A stretch of DNA of 7,879 nt, taken from the NCBI GenBank assembly GCA_017400025.1, contig JAFQAF010000355.1, positions 1 through 7,879 on the forward strand, read 5' to 3'. The notes under the pieces were generated by a model. It saw only the letters and a program-made list of their open reading frames with translations, made no database searches and was not told the DNA's origin. Shown piece after piece: positions 1-5,516 of this stretch. The position numbers were made by a program, and so were the translations under genes. Each line of letters starts with the position of its first letter. Positions within the stretch are counted from its first letter, which is position 1. The stretch comes from Oscillospiraceae bacterium (GTDB taxonomy: Bacteria > Bacillota_A > Clostridia > Oscillospirales > Ruminococcaceae).

Positions 1-129
1 AGCGGTACAATGTACCAGCCTGCAGAAACTGCGCCGGTAAACGGGCAGAATGTGTTGCTCTATGCCCAGTGGTACCGCCCCACTTTCTGGGACAAGGTAA
101 AAAGCGTGATAATTAAATTTATAAATTAG
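1..129 (+). CDS. C-terminal end of a secreted or surface protein with an InlB-type repeat (partial)
   Basis: Frame 1 is open from the window edge to a TAG stop, giving 42 residues; the start lies outside the window. The segment NVLLYAQW (residues 17-24 of the visible part) is the typical closing signature of Listeria-Bacteroides/InlB B-type repeats, which are small beta-rich modules found in many secreted or surface proteins of Gram-positive gut bacteria. After the repeat the protein ends with the short tail RPTFWDKVKSVIIKFIN, which is amphipathic and basic. There is no LPXTG sorting signal and no hydrophobic membrane anchor followed by a charged tail, so any anchoring must lie upstream or depend on this tail. 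An intrinsic terminator follows about 60 bases downstream. The family call rests on a very short segment; the overall function of the protein cannot be told from here. Confidence 0.7.
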   Translation, partial: SGTMYQPAETAPVNGQNVLLYAQWYRPTFWDKVKSVIIKFIN

Positions 130-191
130 CCACAGAAGCTGTGAAGCAGCTGAAAAATCATACAAAGCAAAACATATAATAAATGTGAAAG

Positions 192-222
192 AGCCCGGGT
201 TTATACCGGGCTTGTTTTTTTT
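192..222 (+). terminator. Intrinsic terminator of the InlB-repeat gene
   Basis: A perfect 7-bp GC-rich stem, AGCCCGG (192-198) with CCGGGCT (206-212), encloses a 7-base loop and is followed by a run of eight T (215-222). It lies downstream of the plus-strand stop codon at 129 and is the natural transcript end for that gene. Confidence 0.85.
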
Positions 223-297
223 CAGCCTTATTCAAACCCTGTATCCGCAGAAATATCCAATATATTTTTTATCTGGCAGTATCCGATACTCAGATAT

Positions 298-327
298 AAA
301 AAAGACACAGCAGTCAGATGCTGTGCC
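298..327 (-). terminator. Intrinsic terminator of the M20 amidohydrolase gene
   Basis: Read on the minus strand, a 9-bp stem (bases 327-319 with 312-304, one G-U pair) is followed by six U from the A run at 298-303. It sits about 60 bases beyond the stop codon of the amidohydrolase. The plus strand also carries TTTTGTTTT after the hairpin, so it may work weakly in both directions. The stem closely resembles the terminator at 2992-3018. Confidence 0.8.
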
Positions 328-386
328 TTTTGTTTTATCAGATTTATGATATTTCAAACCGGTGCGCAAACAATCTGCTGTGCAGA

Positions 387-1691
387 TTATTTACCCATAA
401 TATCTTCCCAGATTGTGTTGTAGTTTTTCACATTGTACGGGCTGTCAAAGTTTGCAATAACCTCTTTTGCTTTTGCTGCATCGTCTGCCAGCAGGTCTAT
501 GGCTGTGCAGGCCATCAGCTTGGCAGGCACAATGTAGATAAGCTCTTCGTCTGACGGTTCAAAGTGTTTGGAATGGAAATCGTTTCTGAAGCCGCCTACG
601 CCGCCCTGTACACAAGGCATAATTGCCTGCACATCGCCTACGTCGCCGGATGCGCCGCCCACTTCTGCAACGTGTACAATGTTCTTTTCAGGATAAAGCT
701 GTCTTGCTGTTTCTTCAAATACCTTTGCCAGATTCATATCGTCAGCGATAGGCAGATAACCTGGCAGGTCGTCAATCTGTACTTCACAGCCGATTGCATA
801 GGCACAGCCTTTTATAGCACGGTTTACTTTTGCATTGGCATCCTTGATTGCCTCAATTGTTGCACCGCGCACATACATTTCCATTCTTACATCGTTAGGC
901 ACGATATTTACCAGTGTACCGCCCTTTGTGATGATAGGGTGGATGCGGATGCAGTCCCGGTCTTTCAGTGTTTCACGGATTGAGTTGATTGCCATAAGTG
1001 CCAGTGAAGCGGCATTCAGCGCGTTCACACCGTCCCATGGGGCAAAGCCGGCATGGGCTTCCTTGCCTATGAACTTAACGTTTTTGGCAATAAAGCCTAC
1101 ATTTTTGGCGGAACAGTTGATATTGTCATCAAAGTTTGTGCCGTGAACCATCACAGCCATATCAATATCGTCAAATACGCCCAGGCGGATAAGTTCCTGT
1201 TTGCCGCCCAGATATTTCAGCTTGCCATCAGCAATCAGGCCTTTGCGCCATTCCAGTTCCACACATTCTTCTGCAGGTGTGGCCAGGAATGTGATGTTGC
1301 CGCCTTTGATTTCGTCCTTTACAGCGTTCAGACCTATTGCAGCAGCCAGCATGGCTGTGGTCTGTGCAAAGTGGCCGCAGCAGTGTGCAGCACCTGTAAC
1401 AGGGTCTGCATTGGGGTGGTCAGGGCATACCACGGCATCCAGTTCGCCCATAATTGCAATGTTTGGGCCCTGTACATCACCCAGCAGTTTTGCTTTCACG
1501 CCGGTAACTGCCAGGCCGTCTTCGTATTCCAGACCCAGTTCGTCAAAAACCCGCTTTACCTGGCCGTTGGCATAGGTTTCCTTGTAGCCCAGCTCCGGAT
1601 TTTTGTAGATTCCGCGGCCTATTTCACAGATTTTTTCTCTGTTGGCATCAATTACGTCGCATACTTTCTTTTTCAGCAGTTCTCTGTCCAT
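387..1691 (-). CDS. M20-family metallo-amidohydrolase (AbgB/aminoacyl-hydrolase-like)
   Basis: A 434-residue protein of usual length for M20D peptidases/amidohydrolases, which are dizinc cytoplasmic enzymes that cleave amide bonds of N-acyl amino acids or aminobenzoyl-glutamate-like substrates. Visible motifs: GELDAV at 82-87; metal-site HCCGH at 103-107, with C105 and H107 as expected ligands; the acidic pair E141-E142 for catalytic base and metal ligand; H183; the lid/dimerisation motif HAGFAP at 213-218; SGDVGDV at 348-354, resembling the TDVGDV motif of AbgB-like members; and a C-terminal FHSKHF at 372-377 supplying the last histidine. No signal peptide is seen. The reading frame stays open 27 codons further upstream, but the ATG at 1691 is preferred because AAGGAG lies 8 bases before it and the upstream extension overlaps the likely promoter. 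The gene appears to be monocistronic. The exact substrate cannot be inferred. Confidence 0.9.
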   Translation of the reverse strand: MDRELLKKKVCDVIDANREKICEIGRGIYKNPELGYKETYANGQVKRVFDELGLEYEDGLAVTGVKAKLLGDVQGPNIAIMGELDAVVCPDHPNADPVTGAAHCCGHFAQTTAMLAAAIGLNAVKDEIKGGNITFLATPAEECVELEWRKGLIADGKLKYLGGKQELIRLGVFDDIDMAVMVHGTNFDDNINCSAKNVGFIAKNVKFIGKEAHAGFAPWDGVNALNAASLALMAINSIRETLKDRDCIRIHPIITKGGTLVNIVPNDVRMEMYVRGATIEAIKDANAKVNRAIKGCAYAIGCEVQIDDLPGYLPIADDMNLAKVFEETARQLYPEKNIVHVAEVGGASGDVGDVQAIMPCVQGGVGGFRNDFHSKHFEPSDEELIYIVPAKLMACTAIDLLADDAAKAKEVIANFDSPYNVKNYNTIWEDIMGK

Positions 1692-1734
1692 TGTATTTCT
1701 CCTTCTGTGGTTTAAAACGTTCCAATATACTTTT

Positions 1735-1763
1735 ATTATACACATTGCCATCTCAAACCGCAA
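1735..1763 (-). promoter_or_regulatory. Probable sigma-A promoter of the M20 amidohydrolase gene
   Basis: On the minus strand, TTGCGG (1763-1758) and a perfect TATAAT (1740-1735) are separated by 17 bases. They end about 44 bases before the chosen start codon at 1691. The location supports starting the protein at 1691 rather than at the upstream in-frame codon at 1772. Confidence 0.65.
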
Positions 1764-1797
1764 TGAATACACAGCATAAAATGTTACAAAAATTTTG

Positions 1798-1826
1798 TTG
1801 GTATATCGTCACATTTATGATAAAAT
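1798..1826 (+). promoter_or_regulatory. Probable promoter of the apbE-like lipoprotein gene
   Basis: TTGGTA (1798-1803), a 17-base spacer and TAAAAT (1821-1826) preceded by TGA form an extended -10 promoter candidate. A second possible -10, TATACT at 1835-1840, has no convincing -35 element. The palindrome ACAAAA-A-TTTTGT (1786-1798) abuts the -35 and could be a regulator site. Confidence 0.5.
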
Positions 1827-1859
1827 ATATTTATTATACTGACAATAAAGGATTTATAT

Positions 1860-2978
1860 ATGAAAAGAATTATCAGCCTGATACTGACAATTGCAATGGC
1901 CTGCACAAGCCTGACCGGCTGCAGCCCAAAATACGAAAAATTTTCTGGTGCCATATGGGAGGGCGCTTTCAACACTGTGATACAGGTAATAACCTACCAG
2001 CAGTCCCAGGAGGACTTTGACCGGTTCTACCGGACACTGGAGGAGGAATTTATCCGTTATCATCAGCTGTATGATATCTATAATGAATATTCCGGAATGA
2101 ACAATATCTGCACTGTCAACCGCAATGCCGGCAAACAGCCTGTAAAGGTGGACAAGGAGATAATAGACCTGCTGCTGTTTTCGAAGGAATGGCACGAAAA
2201 ATCCGGCGGCAGACTGAATGTGGCAATGGGCAGCGTGCTGAAGGTATGGCATGACCTGCGCGAAGAATACGACCGGTGGCAGGATGATGTACTGTATGAT
2301 TACGGCGACCCGGACGCCTGCCCTGTACAGCTTCCGGATATGGCACTGCTGCAGGAAAAAGCACAGCACACTGATATAGACTGTGTGGAAATTGACACAG
2401 AGAATATGACTGTTTTTATCACCGATGAAAATGTGCAGCTGGATGTGGGCGGTATTGCCAAAGGCTACGCCACAGAATGTATAGCAGACCTGCTGGCAGA
2501 AAAATATGATAATTTCATTATTTCCGCCGGCGGCAATGTAAGATGCCACGGCCGGCCTAAGGACGGCAGACGGCGCTGGGGTGTGGGTATAGAAAACCCT
2601 GCCGTGGATGAAAACTGGCAGATGATTGGCGGCAATATAGATATGGCATATTACAACACAGATATGTCCCTTGTGTGCTCCGGCGGATACCAGAGATATA
2701 TGGTAATAGACGGCCAGCGTTACCACCATATCATAGACCCGTCCACTCTTTACCCGGAAGAGGTTTATCTGGGAGTATCCATTCTCTGTGAAGACAGCGG
2801 TATGGCAGATGCCCTTTCCACCACACTTTTCCTTATGCAGCCTGCAGAGGCAATGGCTTTTGTGGAAGCTATGGACGGCGTGGACTGCATCCTGGTGGAA
2901 ACAGACGGTACCACACATATTTCCTCCGGCGCATCAGCATATCTTGGCAGCCGGGGTGTGACCAACCGGACAAAATAA
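1860..2978 (+). CDS. apbE: FAD:protein FMN transferase, ApbE family, lipoprotein
   Basis: A 372-residue ApbE protein, a family that uses FAD and Mg2+ to attach FMN to a Ser/Thr of exported or membrane flavoproteins such as RnfG/NqrC-type or FMN-binding-domain proteins. The N terminus is a lipoprotein signal peptide: MKR, a hydrophobic stretch, then the lipobox L18-T19-G20-C21, placing the enzyme on the outer face of the membrane. Family motifs: GGIAKGYATE at 197-206 (FAD binding); SAGGN at 222-226; SGGYQRY at 274-280; HHIIDP at 289-294; and ADALSTTLF at 316-324 with the metal-binding aspartate. The start is fixed by AAAGGA (1847-1852) seven bases upstream and by the signal peptide. The usual DPxTG reads DPSTL here, with Leu in place of Gly. 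No flavinylation target gene or redox-complex gene lies in the window, so the partner is encoded elsewhere. Confidence 0.93.
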   Translation: MKRIISLILTIAMACTSLTGCSPKYEKFSGAIWEGAFNTVIQVITYQQSQEDFDRFYRTLEEEFIRYHQLYDIYNEYSGMNNICTVNRNAGKQPVKVDKEIIDLLLFSKEWHEKSGGRLNVAMGSVLKVWHDLREEYDRWQDDVLYDYGDPDACPVQLPDMALLQEKAQHTDIDCVEIDTENMTVFITDENVQLDVGGIAKGYATECIADLLAEKYDNFIISAGGNVRCHGRPKDGRRRWGVGIENPAVDENWQMIGGNIDMAYYNTDMSLVCSGGYQRYMVIDGQRYHHIIDPSTLYPEEVYLGVSILCEDSGMADALSTTLFLMQPAEAMAFVEAMDGVDCILVETDGTTHISSGASAYLGSRGVTNRTK

Positions 2979-2991
2979 TACACTATAACAT

Positions 2992-3028
2992 AAGGCACAG
3001 CAGATTCTGCTGTGCCTTTATTTGTTTT
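2992..3028. terminator. Terminator between converging apbE and the glycosyltransferase operon
   Basis: A perfect 12-bp inverted repeat (2992-3003 with 3007-3018) closes a 3-base loop and is followed on the plus strand by TTTATTTGTTTT, terminating apbE. It also lies 36 bases past the stop of the minus-strand DUF2304 gene and can end that operon, although the minus-strand U tract is weaker (TTATGTTAT). Confidence 0.85.
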
Positions 3029-3053
3029 GCCGTTAATCTGCGTAATACAGATT

Positions 3054-3428
3054 TCAGTCTTCTTTATTGTTGCGGGTTTTGTCAGTTTCAGCTGTGTCTA
3101 TTGCCAGGCGCTGGACCAGCTCTGTGATTTTAATCTGCATACGGGAGATTTTCAGTGTCATATAGAACTGGTTTACCAGCAGTATTGCTATCATAACAAG
3201 GAAAACAAAGTTTGCAGGGGATTCCACTCGCAGCAGTTTTGCAAACCGGAAAGGAATCTGCGGGAATATGCTGATTACCATCAGCCCTGCACACATCACA
3301 ACCCAGAACATTGTGTCTTCAATGCGCACACGGCTCTTTCTTATAAAATGCATCATAAACAGGAAAACTGCCAGACTGCCTCCAATCAGGAACCAGCGCA
3401 TTTCCGGTGTCAGATAATTATAGGCCAT
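3054..3428 (-). CDS. DUF2304 small membrane protein, glycosyltransferase partner
   Basis: A 124-residue protein with three predicted membrane segments (about 11-29, 38-56 and 72-92) and a charged cytoplasmic helical tail (93-124). The sequence between the second and third segments, with the ESPAN motif at 69-73, matches DUF2304 as I know the family: short proteins usually encoded beside a GT2 glycosyltransferase of the dolichol-phosphate-mannose-synthase type. The start codon lies only three bases after the GT2 stop. Its ribosome site AAGGGG (3435-3440) is in the last codons of GT2 and abuts that gene's TAA stop, so translation is probably coupled. It may act as a membrane partner or stabiliser of the glycosyltransferase; this is inferred from gene association only. 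It is the last gene of the three-gene operon. Confidence 0.82.
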   Translation of the reverse strand: MAYNYLTPEMRWFLIGGSLAVFLFMMHFIRKSRVRIEDTMFWVVMCAGLMVISIFPQIPFRFAKLLRVESPANFVFLVMIAILLVNQFYMTLKISRMQIKITELVQRLAIDTAETDKTRNNKED

Positions 3429-3431
3429 ATT

Positions 3432-4124
3432 TTACCCCTTTCTCTTTCTGAACCACTGAATAAGCACAATGCTTATGCCCATTTTCAGCATATACTTGGC
3501 TGCATTCACCGGGTTCAGATAGCTTTCGCCTGCGATTCTTTCTTCCATTGAAACCTGTACTTCGCTTACAGTTGCGCCGTTTTTCATCAGATAACTGATA
3601 GTGTCAGGCTCCGGAGTATAGTTTGCATCCATAGCAAATTCTTTTATCATCTTGCTGTTGAAAAGGCGCATGCCGCTGGTAGGGTCTGTCAGTTTTCTGC
3701 CGGTGGTCATATGCATGGCTGTAGCAATCAGCCAGCTGCCCAGCATACGCAGGCTTCTTGGCTTTGGCTCTGTGACAAAGCGGGAGCCGATTACAATATC
3801 CACACCTGTTCTTTCCATTTCGTCAATCATAGGCTGAATGTACTGCGGCAGGTGCTGGCCGTCAGCATCAAACTGTATGGCAGCATCATAGCCGTGTTTA
3901 TAGGCGTATTTCAGCCCGGTCTGGAAACCGCCTGCAAGCCCCAGGTTCACCGGCAGGTCTATCAGGTTGTAGCCGTTGCGGCGGCAGATAAGGGCGGTGT
4001 CATCGCGGGAGCCGTCATTTATCACCACATAGTCAAACTGAGGATAATTCTCAATGAGATTATCCACCACACGCTGGATATTGTCCTGTTCATTATAGGC
4101 AGGAATAATAATAAGTGTTTTCAT
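3432..4124 (-). CDS. GT2 family glycosyltransferase (dolichol-phosphate mannose synthase-like)
   Basis: A 230-residue GT-A fold enzyme expected to move a sugar from a nucleotide sugar to a lipid phosphate or glycan acceptor on the cytoplasmic membrane face. Motifs in order: IPAYNE at 7-12; NDGSRDDT at 36-43 (nucleotide binding); the metal-binding DADGQH at 86-91, containing the DxD; GSRF at 113-116; and DPTSGMR at 147-153, typical of DPM1/DPG-synthase-like members. There is no C-terminal multi-pass membrane domain, unlike GtrB- or ArnC-type enzymes; the adjoining DUF2304 protein may supply the membrane part. The frame extends 27 codons upstream into the GT4 gene, but the ATG at 4124 is chosen because the protein then starts at the family's usual MKTLIIIPAYNE and GAGGA (4129-4133) lies just before it. 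Only 13 bases separate it from the preceding GT4 gene. Confidence 0.92.
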   Translation of the reverse strand: MKTLIIIPAYNEQDNIQRVVDNLIENYPQFDYVVINDGSRDDTALICRRNGYNLIDLPVNLGLAGGFQTGLKYAYKHGYDAAIQFDADGQHLPQYIQPMIDEMERTGVDIVIGSRFVTEPKPRSLRMLGSWLIATAMHMTTGRKLTDPTSGMRLFNSKMIKEFAMDANYTPEPDTISYLMKNGATVSEVQVSMEERIAGESYLNPVNAAKYMLKMGISIVLIQWFRKRKG

Positions 4125-4137
4125 TTTTTCCTCAGAA

Positions 4138-5280
4138 TCATTTATTTTTAAGGGCAATCTGTTCCAGTCTGTCACAGGTTTTTTCCCATATAAAGTTTTG
4201 TTCAAGATTGCGGAAGGCTTTCTCTGCAGCGGCTGTGCGCCAGCTTTCGTCTTCCACTGCTTTTTTCAGACACCGGGCCAGGCTGTCTGCAGACAGGTCC
4301 TTTATCTGCATGCCGTAGCTTTCGTCCGGCATAAATTCCTCTGTGCCGCCGGTAACCGTTGTAATCACCGGGCAGCGCCGTGCGGCCGCCTCCAGAAATG
4401 TGGTGGGAAAGCCTTCGGCATACATTGTAGGCAGGCAGTATACACTGCTCTGTGCCATCAGCTGCAGGGTGTGATTGTGGGGCAGGCTGCCCAGCAGGTA
4501 TACGTTTTCCTTTTCGCTTTTTGCCAGCTCTTCATACAGAGGGCCATTGCCCGCTATCAGCAGTGCGGCGTTTTCAAAGCCGCATTTTTCAAAGGCTTCA
4601 ATCAGTATTTTCACGCCTTTTTCTTCTATCAGTCTGCCGGCAAAGGAGATTATATGGCAGTCCGGGTTCAGGTTCAGTTTACTGCGGAAATCCACAGGGT
4701 CTTCTGCCAGTTCTGCCTGTATAGCCTCAAGGTTTACTGCATTGTACAGCTGGCCTGCGCTTTCCACCCCGAAGTGGGACAGCCAGCGGCTTACAGCGGC
4801 TGATACGCCGTAAAAACCGGCAGTGCGTTTTTTTATCAGCCTGCAGGCGATGTGCTCATACAGTTCTGCCACTTTTCCCACTATTCCGCCGCCCATAGGC
4901 ATATGGCCGGTGGAGTGGTCTATCACCACAGCAGGTGCACCGTATCTGCGGCAGACAAAGGCCGCGGCCACGCTGAGAGGGTAAAATCTTGTCTGTATCA
5001 CACAGAAATCCATTCCGTCTGCCAATACTTCCTTCATCACAGGCAGCAGCTTTGTCACCTTTACAAAAGGAAATCTGCCCTTCATAAGAGGGTATGACGG
5101 CACACGTACCACCTTTATGCCATAGCTGTCTGTTTCCTGCTGTGGCAGGCCTTTCAGAGAGCTGGTCACCACTGTAACATCATGGCCGCGCTCTGTCAGC
5201 AGACGTGCTGTATTGAAAGTATATCTTTCCACGCCGCCCACTGTTGGCAGATACTGTGTGGAGAAAAAACAAAATTTCAT
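4138..5280 (-). CDS. GT4 family glycosyltransferase (GT-B fold)
   Basis: A 380-residue glycosyltransferase of ordinary GT4 length. The N-terminal acceptor-side Rossmann domain starts with the glycine loop GGVER at 15-19 and TERGHDVTVVT at 29-39. The C-terminal donor-side domain shows FAGRLIEEKGV at 213-223 (the phosphate-contacting R216 and K221), LIAGNGP at 241-247, and the EX7E signature EGFPTTFLE at 289-297. GGTEE at 311-315 is the usual loop after it. No membrane segment is obvious, so it is likely a peripheral cytoplasmic enzyme working on an envelope or lipid-linked glycan. It is the first gene of an operon with GT2 and DUF2304. The start is supported by AAAGGG shortly upstream. Donor and acceptor sugars cannot be predicted; PimB/PglA-like or capsule roles are all possible. 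Confidence 0.92.
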   Translation of the reverse strand: MKFCFFSTQYLPTVGGVERYTFNTARLLTERGHDVTVVTSSLKGLPQQETDSYGIKVVRVPSYPLMKGRFPFVKVTKLLPVMKEVLADGMDFCVIQTRFYPLSVAAAFVCRRYGAPAVVIDHSTGHMPMGGGIVGKVAELYEHIACRLIKKRTAGFYGVSAAVSRWLSHFGVESAGQLYNAVNLEAIQAELAEDPVDFRSKLNLNPDCHIISFAGRLIEEKGVKILIEAFEKCGFENAALLIAGNGPLYEELAKSEKENVYLLGSLPHNHTLQLMAQSSVYCLPTMYAEGFPTTFLEAAARRCPVITTVTGGTEEFMPDESYGMQIKDLSADSLARCLKKAVEDESWRTAAAEKAFRNLEQNFIWEKTCDRLEQIALKNK

Positions 5281-5312
5281 ATTAAACCCTTTTAAACTGC
5301 ATTATTACCAAC

Positions 5313-5342
5313 ATTATACATCAAACTCAGCCTTATTGTCTA
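5313..5342 (-). promoter_or_regulatory. Probable promoter of the GT4-GT2-DUF2304 operon
   Basis: On the minus strand, TAGACA (5342-5337), an 18-base spacer and a perfect TATAAT (5318-5313) lie about 33 bases before the GT4 start codon. The terminator of the upstream HerA-like gene (5475-5504) isolates this unit. The rest of the 5343-5474 gap shows no gene that I can support; it holds only small palindromes such as AAAAGGCCTTTT and TTGAT-TC-ATCAA. Confidence 0.6.
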
Positions 5343-5474
5343 TAAGCAATATGTTAAGATAATCTGTATATACTGTGAACAGAACGGCATAAAAGGCCTT
5401 TTCCGTGGTTTTGAAAGGCAGTGCAGTTGATTCATCAAAAAGGGATATGCAGGCGATACAGACAGAAAAAGAAC

Positions 5475-5504
5475 AAAACAAAAAGGCGGATTGCTCCGCC
5501 TTTT
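5475..5504 (-). terminator. Intrinsic terminator of the HerA-like ATPase gene
   Basis: A 10-bp perfect stem (5481-5490 with 5495-5504) with the 4-base loop TTGC. Its GC core is GGCGGA/TCCGCC. Reading the minus strand, it is followed by TTTTTGTTTTG. It lies just past the stop codon at 5517. Confidence 0.87.
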
Positions 5505-5516
5505 GTATGTATTCGT

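Noticed and set aside
175..180. TATAAT just before the first terminator as a small-RNA promoter
   Set aside because: No -35 or extended -10 accompanies it, and the resulting RNA would be almost only the terminator hairpin.
1053..1715. A 220-codon open frame antisense to the M20 gene
   Set aside because: Same reason: a shadow of the amidohydrolase with Cys- and Phe-rich nonsense sequence.
1854..2918. A 354-codon open frame antisense to apbE
   Set aside because: It lies wholly over a convincing ApbE gene, its product is rich in His, Cys and Val without any recognisable domain, and it has no promoter or ribosome site of note. It results from rare TTA/CTA/TCA codons in the sense gene.
5391..5438. 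Riboswitch or structured leader in the gap between the ATPase and GT4 genes
   Set aside because: Only short simple palindromes are present; they lie upstream of the predicted operon promoter, and no known riboswitch core is recognisable.
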